Origin: an uncultured Prochlorococcus sp.
GTDB lineage: Bacteria > Cyanobacteriota > Cyanobacteriia > PCC-6307 > Cyanobiaceae
DNA length: 64,000 nt
Assembly: GCA_902572075.1 (NCBI GenBank)
Contig: CACGER010000003.1
Coordinates: forward strand, 1 to 64,000
Reading direction: 5' to 3'
This document shows positions 10,200 through 21,933 of the stretch, in pieces. Both the position numbers and the translations under genes were made by a program. Within the stretch, counting starts at the first letter, position 1, and each line of letters starts with the position of its first letter. The notes below the pieces were generated by a model, which was not told where the DNA came from, searched no databases, and was given only the letters and a program-made list of their open reading frames with translations.

Positions 10200-12365
10200 T
10201 TAATTAAGCGGAGCGACTGGAGTAGGAGTTGGCTCTGGATAAGACATTCCACTATTTTGACCTACTCCTCTCAAAGTAAGATTAATTCTCCCTCTGCTAT
10301 CAATCTCTCTAACTCTTACAGTTACTTCATCCCCTTGCCTGACTACATCTTCGACTCTCTCAACCCTTGCTTCAGATAATTGAGAAATGTGAACCATCCC
10401 CTCTTTGCCAGGCAATATTTCTACGAAAGCACCTATAGGTATTATTCTGGTTACGACACCAGAGAAGATTTCACCTTCATGAACTTTGCGTGTTAATCCC
10501 TCAATTATCTTTTGAGCTTCTTCAGCTGCAGCTCCATCATGGGATGCAATAGTTACAATACCTCCATCTTCTATATCTATTTTTGTATTGGTCCTCTCAG
10601 TAATTCCCTTGATAGTTCTTCCTCCAGGGCCAATTACTGTTCCTATAAGCTCAGGGTCAATTCTAAAGCTTAAAAGTCGAGGAGCATGAGGGGAAAGAGA
10701 TTCTTGAGGTTTATCTATTGCCGCTTGCATCTTTTCTAAAATATGTAATCTTGCAGGCCGAGCTTTTTTAATTGCATCAGAAATAATAGAGACTGGTAAA
10801 CCTGTAATTTTCATATCCATTTGTAAGGCAGTAATTCCTTTATCAGTACCAGCAACCTTAAAATCCATGTCTCCAAGAAAGTCTTCAATTCCTTGAATAT
10901 CTGTAAGAATTCGAACTTCTTTACCTTCTTTGATTAATCCCATAGCAGTACCACTTACAGGTGCTTTTAGAGGAACTCCTGCATCTAATAATGAAAGCGT
11001 GCTTCCACATACTGAACCCATTGAAGTTGATCCGTTAGAACTTAAAACTTCACTTACTACTCTTAATACATAAGGAAATGTTTCTTTCCCAGGCAGCACG
11101 GGTATTATTGCTCTTTCAGCTAATGCTCCATGGCCAATTTCTCTTCTGCCTGGAGTTCTCATTGGCCTTGTTTCTCCAACTGAATAAGGAGGGAAATTAT
11201 AGTGATGTAAATATGTTTTTTCAGTACTTGGATTTAAATCATCCATCTCTTGAGCATCGCTGGGTGTGCCAAGAGTAGTAGTAGATAAGACTTGAGTAAG
11301 GCCTCTTTGAAAAAGTGCAGAGCCATGAACTCTTTTTGGAAGAATACCTGCAGAAGCTGATATTTTTCTAACTTCGTCGAGATCTCTTCCATCAACTCTT
11401 TTTCCATCATTTATGATTTGCGACCTCATTAATCTTTTTGTTAATTTTTTAAAGTCGGAACTTAATGACCTATCATTCTCTGAAAGAAGAACTTTTAGTT
11501 GGTTGTCCTCTTTCAAAGAATCGATTTTATCTTGTATCTCAACTTTTATTTTTTCGAGTTCAAGATCTCTTTCTTCCTTTGAAAGATCAAATTTCTTTAA
11601 AACTAACTCAATAGGTTTCGTGCAGTTTTTCTCTAAATAAGTGGGCAAGGTTTTATCTTCTTCAGGAGCAGATGGCTTAATCTGTTTTATTCCTAAATCT
11701 TTAAGTAAATCTTCTTGCGATTTAATAAGTTCAGTAACTGCTTCATAACCAAAATCTATAGCTTCGATAGTATCTTGCTCCGATAACTGGTTAGCACCTG
11801 CCTCAATCATAACAATGCCTTCAGGTGAACCTGCAACAACAATGTCTAAATCCCCTTTTTCTATCTCTCTGTAACTGGGATTTAGGATGAAATCGTCTCC
11901 GATAAGACCAACTCTAACTGCAGCCATTGGCCCGTAAAATGGAATCTCTCCAAGTAAAGTTGCTATTGAAGCCCCCGTAACAGCCAAAACATCTGCTGGA
12001 ACTCTTTCATCTAGAGAAAGGCATGATGCGACTATTTGAATCTCATCTCTCATCCATGTGGGAAAAAGTGGCCTCATTGGCCTATCGATCAACCTTGAAA
12101 TTAAAGTCGCTCTTTCTGGTGGGCGACCTTCTCTCCTCATAAAACCACCAGGAATTCTTCCGGCAGCATATAGTTTCTCCTCATAGTCGCATATCAGAGG
12201 TAGAAAGTCTGATGGGTCTTTTTTTGCAGTTTTTGTCGCTGTAACTAATAGTGAGGTATCACCACACTCAATCATTACTGATCCACTTGCTTGAGGAGCA
12301 TATAGTCCTGTAGTTAGTCGTATCTCTCGTCCGTCAAACGTGATCGACTTATTTTGTCCTTCCAC
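10200..12365 (-). CDS. pnp: polyribonucleotide nucleotidyltransferase
   Basis: 721 aa; [28 protein letters not shown] domain [12 protein letters not shown]1 domain. Confidence 0.97.
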   Translation of the reverse strand: MEGQNKSITFDGREIRLTTGLYAPQASGSVMIECGDTSLLVTATKTAKKDPSDFLPLICDYEEKLYAAGRIPGGFMRREGRPPERATLISRLIDRPMRPLFPTWMRDEIQIVASCLSLDERVPADVLAVTGASIATLLGEIPFYGPMAAVRVGLIGDDFILNPSYREIEKGDLDIVVAGSPEGIVMIEAGANQLSEQDTIEAIDFGYEAVTELIKSQEDLLKDLGIKQIKPSAPEEDKTLPTYLEKNCTKPIELVLKKFDLSKEERDLELEKIKVEIQDKIDSLKEDNQLKVLLSENDRSLSSDFKKLTKRLMRSQIINDGKRVDGRDLDEVRKISASAGILPKRVHGSALFQRGLTQVLSTTTLGTPSDAQEMDDLNPSTEKTYLHHYNFPPYSVGETRPMRTPGRREIGHGALAERAIIPVLPGKETFPYVLRVVSEVLSSNGSTSMGSVCGSTLSLLDAGVPLKAPVSGTAMGLIKEGKEVRILTDIQGIEDFLGDMDFKVAGTDKGITALQMDMKITGLPVSIISDAIKKARPARLHILEKMQAAIDKPQESLSPHAPRLLSFRIDPELIGTVIGPGGRTIKGITERTNTKIDIEDGGIVTIASHDGAAAEEAQKIIEGLTRKVHEGEIFSGVVTRIIPIGAFVEILPGKEGMVHISQLSEARVERVEDVVRQGDEVTVRVREIDSRGRINLTLRGVGQNSGMSYPEPTPTPVAPLN

Positions 12366-12534
12366 TTTTTAAATTATAAATCTATACATGATTTATTCTT
12401 ACATTTTATAGGGACATATTGAGTAAATTATTTAGATAAGCTATAAAAATTTTTAAAAATGTCCTAAAAATTAGTTTAATTTCTAAAAGAATTATTTTTT
12501 TCGAGAAATTATAGTACTTAAGTAAAAGCTTATA

Positions 12535-12837
12535 CTACCAACTTGATTTAACTACTCCAGGAAGTTCACCGTTATGAGCTCTTTGTCTTAACTGATTCCT
12601 GCAAAGACCAAAATCTCTGTATACTCCTCTAGGTTTACCAGTTGCCCAACACCTATTTCTTACTCTATTTGGTGCAGAGTTCCTTGGCAGACCTTGAATC
12701 TTTCTATGAATTTCTAACCTTTCCATTGGATCTTTCGCAGCATTAAATTCATCTAATAATGCTTTCCTTTTTGCAGCATATTTCTTCACAAGTTTTTTGC
12801 GTTTAACTTCTCTCGCAATCATGGACTTTTTCGCCAT
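12535..12837 (-). CDS. rpsN: 30S ribosomal protein S14
   Basis: [24 protein letters not shown]...[40 protein letters not shown]. Confidence 0.97.
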   Translation of the reverse strand: MAKKSMIAREVKRKKLVKKYAAKRKALLDEFNAAKDPMERLEIHRKIQGLPRNSAPNRVRNRCWATGKPRGVYRDFGLCRNQLRQRAHNGELPGVVKSSW

Positions 12838-12901
12838 TTAGTCAGAATATTTAAAACTAATTATTATATTAACAGCTTGGAGAACAGTTTTTAAAATTTA
12901 T

Positions 12902-13981
12902 TTATTGGTTTAATAATCTTTGTACTATTAATAGTTGACTAGTATCTCTGATAATAAGCAGAACGCTTAGTCCAACTAAAAGAAAAAAACTGGACTGAGT
13001 AACAACCATTTGTACCTTAACTGGAACAGGTTTCCCCCTAAAACCTTCAATTAAAGTGAAAACAAGTTGTCCCCCATCTAATAGTGGCAAGGGTAAAGAA
13101 TTGAGAACTGCTAAATTAATAGAAATTAAAGCCGCAAATAATAATATGCCTGTTCCTCCTTGTTGAGATAATTGTGCACCTATTTCAACAATTTTTACCG
13201 GCCCACTTAATTGTTGGGCTGTTGAGGAGAAATTTGTAATTAATCCTTTATAACCTTGTATTGTTTTTACCAAAAGTGATAAAAACTCATTATTTGTGTA
13301 TTTAAAAAGTTCAATTATGTTTTTTGTCTTTTTAGTTTCTTTTTTTATATTAGGTTGTAATTGAGCTCCTATTGTACCCTTCCCATCTATATTTTTTGGT
13401 ACCAAAGTTAAATCTTTTAGTGCCCCATCTCGATTAATTGTTATCGAAATTGGGTTCTCTGATGAATTTTGAATCTCTTTTACTAAAGCAGAAACTGCTT
13501 GATCGCCAACTCCTAAAGCATTGCTTTCAATTTTTAAGATTTTATCCCCTGCTTGTAATCCAGCAATAGAAGCGGCTTTCCCCGGCTGAGTAGCCAAAAC
13601 TAAAATACCAGGCTCGGGATCAAACGGAATTCCAATAGTTGTTACATTAACAATCAAGATAGTATAGGCAAGAATTAAGTTAGCAAATACCCCAGCGGAT
13701 ATAACAATTACTCTTTGTATAACTGGCCTATTTTTTAATAGATTTGGATCTTTAGGATCAATATTATTTATTTCTTCATCAGGAAAAGAGACAAAGCCAC
13801 CTAAGGGAAAGGCTCTAAGTGAATAGGTTATGTTTTTATATCTTTTTTGAATTATTGATGGTCCAAAACCAATTGAAAATCCATCAACATAGATACCTTG
13901 CAAAATTGCCGCAAGAAAATGCCCCATCTCATGAAAAAAAATGAGAAATCCTAGAACTGTTATTGAGGTTAAAACGTTCAT
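12902..13981 (-). CDS. rseP: RIP/site-2 zinc metalloprotease with PDZ domain
   Basis: FHEMGHFLAAILQGI (HExxH), PDZ segment, NSLPLPLLDGGQLVF. Confidence 0.92.
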   Translation of the reverse strand: MNVLTSITVLGFLIFFHEMGHFLAAILQGIYVDGFSIGFGPSIIQKRYKNITYSLRAFPLGGFVSFPDEEINNIDPKDPNLLKNRPVIQRVIVISAGVFANLILAYTILIVNVTTIGIPFDPEPGILVLATQPGKAASIAGLQAGDKILKIESNALGVGDQAVSALVKEIQNSSENPISITINRDGALKDLTLVPKNIDGKGTIGAQLQPNIKKETKKTKNIIELFKYTNNEFLSLLVKTIQGYKGLITNFSSTAQQLSGPVKIVEIGAQLSQQGGTGILLFAALISINLAVLNSLPLPLLDGGQLVFTLIEGFRGKPVPVKVQMVVTQSSFFLLVGLSVLLIIRDTSQLLIVQRLLNQ

Positions 13982-13990
13982 TTAAATATA

Positions 13991-15268
13991 TTAAGAAGTT
14001 TTTAAAATATTTGATCCAAAATAAGGAACTAGAGCATCTGGAATTTTTACGCTTCCATCACTTTGTTGGCCATTTTCAAGAATAGCAGCCATAGTTCTTC
14101 CAATCGCAAGCCCACTACCATTTAAGGTATGCAAATATGTATTTTTCTTTTCAATTTTTGTTCTTATTGATGACCTACGTGCTTGAAAATCTAAACAATT
14201 GCTACAACTTGAAATTTCTCTATAACATTTACTACTTGGTAGCCAGACTTCAAGATCAAAAGTTCTACTTGAAGAAAAACCTAAGTCTCCAGTACAAATA
14301 TCAACTAATCTATAGGGTAGATTGAGCTTTTTTAAAATACTTTCTGCATCTAAGGTGATCTTTTTATGAGCTTCTATAGATTTATTTGGATCACAAAACC
14401 AATAGAGCTCAACTTTGTTGAATTGATGGAGTCTTATTAACCCTTTAGTATCCCTTCCATAACTTCCAGCTTCTCTCCTAAAACATGGGCTATATGCAAC
14501 ATACTTAATAGGTAGCTGCTTTGAATCAATAATCTCATTTCTATGAAAAGCTGTTAGTGGAACTTCAGCTGTAGGAGAAAGCCATAGATCGTCATTGGAA
14601 CACTTAAAACTTTCATTCGAAAATTTAGGTAATTGACCAGATCCGGTAAGACTTTCTGAATTTACTAAAGCTGGGGGCATTAACTCCACATAACCATTTT
14701 TAGTATGCATGTCGAGCATAAAATTTATTAATGCTCTCTCTAACCTGGCACCATTACCAATAAGTGTAATAAAGCGACTTTTTGATATTTTGGTAGATTT
14801 TAAAGAGTCAAAAAGATTAAGGTTTTCACCTATTTCCCAGTGAGATTTAAGATTCTCATTAATAAGGGGCGCTCCCCAAGTTTTTATTTGTACATTATCA
14901 CTTTCATCTTTCCCAATAGGTGCATCTTTACTAGGGAAATTCGGTAAATTAGAGAGCTCATCATCGACTTGTTTATCTAATGTTCTTTGCTTCTCTTCAA
15001 GTGCAGAAATTTTAATTCTGTATTCGTTTCCCTTTTTCTTTAAGTCATGAAATTCTTTTGAATCATTATTTTTTGATTTACCAATCAATTGACCGATTAA
15101 TTTGCTTAATTTTTTACTGTCGGATTGAAGACTAGATATTTCTATGTCAATTTCTTTTTTTTTAACTGTTAATTCGTGTATGTGAGATATCTTATAAACT
15201 TGCCCTCTTAGGGATAAATTCTCTTCAACAGACGTTGGATTTTCTCTTATTAATTTTTGATCTAACAC
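13991..15268 (-). CDS. serS: seryl-tRNA synthetase
   Basis: [18 protein letters not shown]; class II motifs [40 protein letters not shown]. Confidence 0.97.
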   Translation of the reverse strand: MLDQKLIRENPTSVEENLSLRGQVYKISHIHELTVKKKEIDIEISSLQSDSKKLSKLIGQLIGKSKNNDSKEFHDLKKKGNEYRIKISALEEKQRTLDKQVDDELSNLPNFPSKDAPIGKDESDNVQIKTWGAPLINENLKSHWEIGENLNLFDSLKSTKISKSRFITLIGNGARLERALINFMLDMHTKNGYVELMPPALVNSESLTGSGQLPKFSNESFKCSNDDLWLSPTAEVPLTAFHRNEIIDSKQLPIKYVAYSPCFRREAGSYGRDTKGLIRLHQFNKVELYWFCDPNKSIEAHKKITLDAESILKKLNLPYRLVDICTGDLGFSSSRTFDLEVWLPSSKCYREISSCSNCLDFQARRSSIRTKIEKKNTYLHTLNGSGLAIGRTMAAILENGQQSDGSVKIPDALVPYFGSNILKTS

Positions 15269-15389
15269 TATTTTTTTTTAATACATTATTTAAGATAGTT
15301 AATATCAATTAATTATTTGGGTTTTTTGATTAAAAATTAACTTAATTAATGATTCCTAACTTATGGAATATTTAAAAGTTAAATTTTAT

Positions 15390-16856
15390 TCATGAAGCAG
15401 AGCGAGCCCGTCCGGTTGATGACCACTCTTTTAGTAAATCAATTTGCTCTTTAGCCGTTCTTGATAAGGGAACTAGTTCAGAAACTGCCTTTATTAAATC
15501 TTTCTCCATAAGCTCTCTGTTTTCAGAGAATGAAATATGCATCCCCTCTATTACTGCTTGTTCAAGTTCTGCACCTGAGAATCCACTTGTTCGATCTATG
15601 ATAGTAGACAGAGGAAAACTATAACTTGGTCTTCTTTTTTTTAAGTGCAAATCCAGAATACTTAATCTTTCTTCAGAATTCGGCAAATCAAGAAAAAAGA
15701 TCTCATCAAACCTACCTTTCCTTAATAATTCAGCAGGAAGCTTATCTATAGCATTTGCGGTAGCAATGACAAATACAGCGGATTCTTTTTCAGCCATCCA
15801 AGTTAGCAGACTTGCCAAAACTCTCTGACTTGTTCCTCCATCACTTCTAGCATCGCCACCAAAGCCCTTGTCAATTTCATCGATCCAAAGGATACACGGA
15901 GACATGGCCTCAGCTCTTAATATTGTTTCTCTTGTCCTCGCCTCGCTTGAACCAACAAGGCTAGAAAATAGTCTTCCAACATCTAACCTAAGTAGCGGCA
16001 TTGACCAACTCTTAGAAATTGATTTTGCGGTAAGGGATTTCCCTGTTCCTTGTGCTCCAACGAGTAGAACGCCCTTTGGAATAGGTAAACCATAATCTCT
16101 AGCTTCTTTAGAAAAGGCCCTGTATCTTTGATTAAGCCAAACTTTTAAAACATTTAAACCACCAATATCATCTTGACTCGATTTAGAGTCGAAAAATTCT
16201 AAAATTTCACTTCTGGCGATCACTTGTTTTTTCTCTTCAAGAATATCTTTTATATCTTCTCTACTTATTTTTCCTCTTTGAGCAAGGGCTTTTGCAGTTA
16301 CTTGCTTTACTTTTATTTCGGTAAGTCCACTTGAGGCTATAGAAAGTTCGTTTAAGTCTTGTTCCTCGAGATTTGAATTAGTATTAATAGCAATTTTTTT
16401 TATTAGATTTTTCAATTCTTTTTGGTCAGGTAAAGGTAGATTTATAATTGTCATTAATTCGTCAAGCTCTTCTGAAGATGGAAATAAATGAGAACTAATA
16501 ATTAAATTATGACTAGTTTTCTTAAGCGCTGAAGATAATTCTTTAATAGTTCTATTGATAGATGGATCATCATAAAATTTATGAAAATCTTTTACCAATA
16601 AAACTGTTGAGACTTCAGAACTTTGTTCTTTAAGCCAATTAAGCACTCCTAACGGATTGTTAGAAAATTTACCTTCTTCATTTAATAATCCCTTTATGCC
16701 GCTAACGCAATCCCAACAAATGAATCTTTTTATATTTAATCTTTCACAAGAGAAATTGACTAATTTTTCTAATCTTTCCTCTTCTTTAGTTCTGATCCAA
16801 ATTAATGAGGTTCTTGATTTTATGAGTAATTCTAAATTTCTACACCAAGAATTCAT
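15390..16856 (-). CDS. ycf46: AAA ATPase, Ycf46-like
   Basis: GVLLVGAQGTGKSLTAKSIS, ILWIDEIDKGF, LLRKGRFDEIFFLDLP. Confidence 0.9.
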   Translation of the reverse strand: MNSWCRNLELLIKSRTSLIWIRTKEEERLEKLVNFSCERLNIKRFICWDCVSGIKGLLNEEGKFSNNPLGVLNWLKEQSSEVSTVLLVKDFHKFYDDPSINRTIKELSSALKKTSHNLIISSHLFPSSEELDELMTIINLPLPDQKELKNLIKKIAINTNSNLEEQDLNELSIASSGLTEIKVKQVTAKALAQRGKISREDIKDILEEKKQVIARSEILEFFDSKSSQDDIGGLNVLKVWLNQRYRAFSKEARDYGLPIPKGVLLVGAQGTGKSLTAKSISKSWSMPLLRLDVGRLFSSLVGSSEARTRETILRAEAMSPCILWIDEIDKGFGGDARSDGGTSQRVLASLLTWMAEKESAVFVIATANAIDKLPAELLRKGRFDEIFFLDLPNSEERLSILDLHLKKRRPSYSFPLSTIIDRTSGFSGAELEQAVIEGMHISFSENRELMEKDLIKAVSELVPLSRTAKEQIDLLKEWSSTGRARSAS

Positions 16857-16871
16857 TATTTAAGATTAAGA

Positions 16872-18014
16872 CTATTTTTTACTATTAGGTTCAAAAGGTA
16901 ATCTTTTATCTGAGATAGTTGAAGCAGAAGTTGTAATTACTTCATTTTTAGCCAATAATTGTTGATCTAAAATTTTCTGTAGATTCTCTGGAAGAGCTTC
17001 TTTATTAAGCAGAAAAGTCTGAAATGCCTGGAATATATTAGCAACAACCATATATAGTAAAACTCCTGCTGGTAGCGGGAAAAACAGGAACATTCCAGTA
17101 ATCATGATTGGTGTAATTTTATTTGCTGTCGATTGCTGTGGATTCGCAGGCATCCCTTGACTAGATAGAACTTGCGAAAGAAGTAGGGTCAATCCAAAGG
17201 CACCAACAAGTGCTGCAATATCCCAATTAATTGCCCCATCTACATAAAACCCAACTTGACCTAGAGCTTTAATAAAAAGAAAACCACTTTTAGCAGCTAA
17301 ACCTGGGATTTTTGCCTCGATAGTTGCATCCCCTGGTTTAATTGCTGTTACTGTACCGTCTTGAGAAACTTTAAGATTTTCGGATCCTTTAGAAACGGTC
17401 CAAGTGGGGAGGAATTTTGATCCATTGTCATATTTAGATAAAACTTCCGAATAGCTATTGCCGTTTGTTGTTTGTAAATTTATTTTTACGGATTCTTCTG
17501 TTCCTAATTTTGTTCCACTGGGTATTGAAGCTACTACAGGAAAATGGGATTTTTCTGTAATGAATATAGAGTGTCTTGGAGATTTGTAGGGTTTTGGATC
17601 AATAGCTGCTACTTGATCCTGTGGAACTACCTTGAGATTTATGTTGTAAGGGACATCAGCGAATGGTGATCCTCTTAGAGTTGCAAATAATGCGAACAAA
17701 ACGGGCATTTGTACAATTAAAGGAAGGCAACCTGCTAAGGGACTACCAAACTCATTCATTAATTTTCCAAGTTCTTCTTGCTGTTTCTTTGGATCACCTG
17801 AAAACTTAGATTTTATTTCTGCTTGTCTTTTTTGCATTACTGGTTGGGCAATCTTCATCCTCCTTGCGCTTCTAATGGATCCAGCGCTTAAAGGGAAAAG
17901 TGCAATTCTAATTACGACTGTTAATGCAACAATTGCTAAACCATAACTAGGAACTAAACCGTAGAAAAAATCTAGAATCGGGATAAGTAATTTTTCAGAA
18001 ATGAACCCTATCAC
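16872..18014 (-). CDS. yidC: membrane protein insertase YidC/Oxa1
   Basis: [39 protein letters not shown]; ...[26 protein letters not shown]. Confidence 0.95.
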   Translation of the reverse strand: MIGFISEKLLIPILDFFYGLVPSYGLAIVALTVVIRIALFPLSAGSIRSARRMKIAQPVMQKRQAEIKSKFSGDPKKQQEELGKLMNEFGSPLAGCLPLIVQMPVLFALFATLRGSPFADVPYNINLKVVPQDQVAAIDPKPYKSPRHSIFITEKSHFPVVASIPSGTKLGTEESVKINLQTTNGNSYSEVLSKYDNGSKFLPTWTVSKGSENLKVSQDGTVTAIKPGDATIEAKIPGLAAKSGFLFIKALGQVGFYVDGAINWDIAALVGAFGLTLLLSQVLSSQGMPANPQQSTANKITPIMITGMFLFFPLPAGVLLYMVVANIFQAFQTFLLNKEALPENLQKILDQQLLAKNEVITTSASTISDKRLPFEPNSKK

Positions 18015-18086
18015 GATATTAAAAAGAGTGTAATTTTATTAGACATTTTATTTTACAGGAAAATAAGGTTTTTGTAATTAATTTAT

Positions 18087-18500
18087 TTAGGACTTAGTAG
18101 CAAATCCCTCAACCTCATTGAGATTTGGAATTTGTGATCTTTTATTCATATTTTCTTCAATAAATTTTTGCTTTTCTCTGAATAAAGGTAATGATTTCAT
18201 CTCAACTTTTGATCCGTCATTAAGGATAAGAACCATATCACCGTATGATCCGAATCCCCTTGGAATTGATCTAATTTCTTCGATGTTACTTAATGAAACT
18301 TGTGTTTTGTTTTTGCCAAACCATCCTCCTTCAATAGTAATTCTTTTGTTTGTAATTTTATATCTCAACCACAATGCTCTAACTATTGCAGCAAAGGTAA
18401 ATGGTAATCCAAGAATAGTTATACCTGCAAGTAGATTTATTATTAAATCACTTTTTGCGGGACCGCCTTCATAAAAGGTTTCTTCATTCATGTTAATCAT
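18087..18500 (-). CDS. bacterial PH-domain membrane protein
   Basis: TM helix followed by YKITNKRITIEGGWFGKNKTQVSLSNIEEIRSI; lies between rnpA and yidC. Confidence 0.7.
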   Translation of the reverse strand: MINMNEETFYEGGPAKSDLIINLLAGITILGLPFTFAAIVRALWLRYKITNKRITIEGGWFGKNKTQVSLSNIEEIRSIPRGFGSYGDMVLILNDGSKVEMKSLPLFREKQKFIEENMNKRSQIPNLNEVEGFATKS

Positions 18501-18883
18501 TTGATTAGACGAGATTTGAACATTAAGTTTTGAAATTCTTCCAAAAGTCTGCTTTCATCGTTGCAGAAATCTCCAAATTTAAGGTTAACAAGTAACCAAT
18601 ATGGTTTGTGGTTATTAATTTCCTGAATGTTTTTTATTAACCACTCTTGAAGGATTCTTCTTAATTTATTTCTTTCTACAGCTTTTTTTGAGACTTTTTT
18701 ACTAATAGCTATCGCTACCCTAAATTTGTTTGAGGTATTTGTGAGATTATGGGTCAAGAGAATTTCTGGATTTGATCTCGCAACTTTAAATGTCATTAAA
18801 TTTCCATAATATGTTTTGGAATTTTTATGAATATAATTAAAAGTCCTATGACCTCTTAAACGCATATCCTTAGGTAAGGCCAT
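18497..18883 (-). CDS. rnpA: ribonuclease P protein component
   Basis: MALPKDMRLRGHRTFNYIHKN...RVAIAISKKVSKKAVERNKLRRILQEWL. Confidence 0.95.
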   Translation of the reverse strand: MALPKDMRLRGHRTFNYIHKNSKTYYGNLMTFKVARSNPEILLTHNLTNTSNKFRVAIAISKKVSKKAVERNKLRRILQEWLIKNIQEINNHKPYWLLVNLKFGDFCNDESRLLEEFQNLMFKSRLIK

Positions 18884-18895
18884 TTAAATAAGAAG

Positions 18896-19033
18896 TTATA
18901 CTGCTATTCTTTCTCTACCTTTTTGTCTTCTGCTTTTAATAACTCTTCTACCAGTATGGGAACGCATTCTTACTCTAAAACCAGATACACGTTTTCTTTT
19001 TCTTGAAGTTCCGCCAAAAGTTCTTTTAGTCAT
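18896..19033 (-). CDS. rpmH: 50S ribosomal protein L34
   Basis: 45-codon ORF below the track cutoff: [45 protein letters not shown]; upstream of rnpA. Confidence 0.95.
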
Positions 19034-19063
19034 TTGTTTAATTATCCTTATTTAATTTATCAT

Positions 19064-19642
19064 TTAATCGATCACTATAGTCCAGCTTCCTAAATAAGTT
19101 GAAAATGATTCCCCTTTAGGTTGCCCAAATGAATGAAATTGATATAAACCTGATTTTTTTGGATTAAAAATTTTAAAGACAATTGCATAACTGTCTTTGT
19201 TAGAAGAAATTGGGCTGTATGGGTAAATATCTAGTGAACGTAAACCTGATTCATCAGTCTTAATTTCGAAATCAGCTTGAATGTCTTCTAAACATTTAGT
19301 TCTACTCTCAAAACCACCTATTTTTACTTTGCAAAAACTAATTTTTTCATCATTTAGTGTGGATTTAAAGGTCTTAGGAATTGCTAGATTAATTTTTAAA
19401 AGATCATTTCTTCTATCAGATGGCCTCAAGAAAAAATAAATTGTATTTCTAAATTTCTTTTTATCTTCTTTTTGAAACCACTTTAATCGTCTAAAACCAG
19501 AGTCTTGATCCCACTGAAATTCTAACCTCGCTTTAGCATCTTGTGTCTCGTAAAAAAAAGGAGTTGAAACTAAAATTGTGGGAATAATAAAAAATCTTAA
19601 AATTTTAAGATTCAAAATAAGTTTGTTTGTGATTTTGAACAT
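19064..19642 (-). CDS. DUF2808-like exported protein
   Basis: N-terminal hydrophobic signal; cyanobacterial DUF2808-like pattern. Confidence 0.6.
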   Translation of the reverse strand: MFKITNKLILNLKILRFFIIPTILVSTPFFYETQDAKARLEFQWDQDSGFRRLKWFQKEDKKKFRNTIYFFLRPSDRRNDLLKINLAIPKTFKSTLNDEKISFCKVKIGGFESRTKCLEDIQADFEIKTDESGLRSLDIYPYSPISSNKDSYAIVFKIFNPKKSGLYQFHSFGQPKGESFSTYLGSWTIVID

Positions 19643-19709
19643 TGAAGGGTTGAATTTTAAAAGTTGATTCGTGCTACTAAATTTAAAGCGGATATTATTT
19701 TCACTAAGG

Positions 19710-20081
19710 TTAACATCTATCTGTTCTTAATTTTGCCGCGCCTCTCAAATAAGGGTGCTTTATTTCATAATTTGGTGGCAATAAAACTTGAGCCATTATT
19801 CTTATACAAAAATCAACATCATTAGATACGTACATTTGTTGGCAGTCTATAAAGGCTACTGAATCCAGTCCATTAAATTTCCTTGCAATTGAAGCGGGGA
19901 AACATGCATTTAAATCTTTTGTCGCTGTGAATGTAATTGATAGTATGTTTTTTTTGATTAAATTGTTTCGTGAAATTAATTCATCAATCAATTCCACTAC
20001 GGCAACTTCTATTTCCGCAATAGAATTCCCAGATGCAGTTGTAGCTCCACGAATAAATGTAATTTTATAATCATCTTTCAT
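19710..20081 (-). CDS. aroH: chorismate mutase, AroH class
   Basis: FIRGATTASGNSIAEIEVAVVELIDELISRN, SITFTATKDLNACFPA, HPYLRGAAKLRTD. Confidence 0.92.
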   Translation of the reverse strand: MKDDYKITFIRGATTASGNSIAEIEVAVVELIDELISRNNLIKKNILSITFTATKDLNACFPASIARKFNGLDSVAFIDCQQMYVSNDVDFCIRIMAQVLLPPNYEIKHPYLRGAAKLRTDRC

Positions 20082-20099
20082 TTTTTCAGAAACATTGAT

Positions 20100-20909
20100 T
20101 TAAGGCTTATACAACCAAAGTACTTTATTAGATGAATCAAACTCGAAAAAGATAGTATCGATAATTTTTTCAATCATTTTACTACCAGGGATTAGTCCAA
20201 GTATTTTCTTCTTTTTCTTCCCAAATGTTAAAGGCTGAATTTTTGGATCAATATTAACCATTTCAGCAGCTAGTTCCCTTGCAACAAATTCATCTCCAAT
20301 TTTATCAACGAGACCAAGTTCGAGTGCTTGTGTCCCAGTAAAAATTCTTCCATCAGCAAATTTTCTTACTTCTTCAACAGGTAAATTTCTTCCTTCAGCA
20401 ACAGCTTCAGTAAATTGTTTGTAACTTTCATCTATCAGTCCTTGAAGTAGAACTCTACCTTCCTCACTTAGAGGTTTATCTGGAGAAAGAATATCTTTAA
20501 ATACCCCGCTTTTAACGGTCTCAAATTTAATGCCTACTTTATCTAATAATTCAGATAAATTATTTCCTCTTATAATCACACCAATAGATCCTGTAATTGT
20601 GCCTGGATTCGCAACTATTTTGTCAGATGCAACACCAATGTAAACACCTCCTGATGCTGAGATGTTACCAAAACTAGCAATGACTTTACATCCTTTATCT
20701 TTTATTCTTTTAATAGCAGAGTATATTTCTTGGCTATCCCCAACAGTACCCCCTGGAGAATCAATTCTCACGATTAAAGCAGGAAATTCTCTATCCTCAA
20801 TTTGTTTAAGAGCTTTAAGGACTGAGACTCTTGTTGAACTTGTAATAGGCTCATCAATTACTATACGAGCCATTCTTTTTTTTGACTTTCGTCTAAAAGG
20901 CCAAATCAT
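20100..20909 (-). CDS. sppA: signal peptide peptidase SppA
   Basis: ALIVRIDSPGGTVGDSQEIYSAI, SFGNISASGGVYIGVASDKIVANPGTITGSIGVI. Confidence 0.93.
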   Translation of the reverse strand: MIWPFRRKSKKRMARIVIDEPITSSTRVSVLKALKQIEDREFPALIVRIDSPGGTVGDSQEIYSAIKRIKDKGCKVIASFGNISASGGVYIGVASDKIVANPGTITGSIGVIIRGNNLSELLDKVGIKFETVKSGVFKDILSPDKPLSEEGRVLLQGLIDESYKQFTEAVAEGRNLPVEEVRKFADGRIFTGTQALELGLVDKIGDEFVARELAAEMVNIDPKIQPLTFGKKKKKILGLIPGSKMIEKIIDTIFFEFDSSNKVLWLYKP

Positions 20910-20961
20910 TCTTTTAAGGTAAATTCATAAAACTACTTTAAAAAGACTATCAGCAGACCTA

Positions 20962-21903
20962 ATGAATTCAATCCTAAATTGGTTTTTAATGATACTCCCT
21001 TTTGCACTTTGGGGTACTTCAATGGCGGCCATGACTCCTTTAGTATCTAGTGCTGGGCCTGAGTTTGTGGCTTCTTTAAGATTACTTCCTGCAGGGATTC
21101 TTGTTCTAATTACAACATATTTGTTTAAAAGAGATTTAAAAATTTATATGTGCGATTTGAAGTGGTTTTTTGTTTTTACGATTGTCGATGCCACTTTTTT
21201 TCAGTTATTTTTGACTTATGGTATTGAAAAAACTGGAGCAGGTTTAGGTTCAGTCTTAATTGATTCTCAACCTCTTTTGGTAGCTATTTTAGCGAGGGCA
21301 ATTTTTGGGAATTTAATTAACCCAATAGGATGGTTAGGACTACTATTTGGCTTGGGAGGAATAGTATTTTTAGGAGTTCCACAAGAATTTCTAGGAAATT
21401 GGTGGTTGATGGCTGATAAGTCTATAAATGATGTTGCTTTTAACTTTGGAGAACTTTGGATGCTTGCAGCTTCTCTCGCTATGGCATTAGGGACAATTTT
21501 AATTAGATTCACTTGTACTAAAAGTGATCCTGTCGCAGTTACTGGGTGGCATATGGTTTTAGGAAGTTTGCCCTTAATTCTCAAGCACTGCTTTCAATCA
21601 AACTTTTCAATAATTCCAGATTGGTCAATATTTAATTGGGGTCTGATGTCATTTGCAAGTATTTTTGGAGGAGCAATAGCGTATGGATTGTTTTTCTATT
21701 TTGCTAATAATAAAGAAATAACTGGATTTAGCACTCTTGCATTTTTAACACCTGTATTTGCTCTTCTTAGTGGAGGTGTTTGGTTAGATGAAAGACTTAC
21801 CATCGTGCAGTGGATAGGAGTGGTGTTTGTTCTTATCTCTGTATTTTTTGTTAGTCAGAGAAAGAGTTTATGGGAAAATAAAATTTCTGATACTACCATC
21901 TAA
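20962..21903 (+). CDS. EamA/DMT superfamily transporter
   Basis: Ten-TM pattern, PFALWGTSMAAMTPLV, duplicated EamA-like halves. Confidence 0.88.
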   Translation: MNSILNWFLMILPFALWGTSMAAMTPLVSSAGPEFVASLRLLPAGILVLITTYLFKRDLKIYMCDLKWFFVFTIVDATFFQLFLTYGIEKTGAGLGSVLIDSQPLLVAILARAIFGNLINPIGWLGLLFGLGGIVFLGVPQEFLGNWWLMADKSINDVAFNFGELWMLAASLAMALGTILIRFTCTKSDPVAVTGWHMVLGSLPLILKHCFQSNFSIIPDWSIFNWGLMSFASIFGGAIAYGLFFYFANNKEITGFSTLAFLTPVFALLSGGVWLDERLTIVQWIGVVFVLISVFFVSQRKSLWENKISDTTI

Positions 21904-21933
21904 TAAGTATCGTTATTATAAAAAAGTCAAATA

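Noticed and set aside
18118-18474. Plus-strand 118-aa ORF
   Set aside because: Shadow of the PH-domain gene in the rnpA-yidC cluster.
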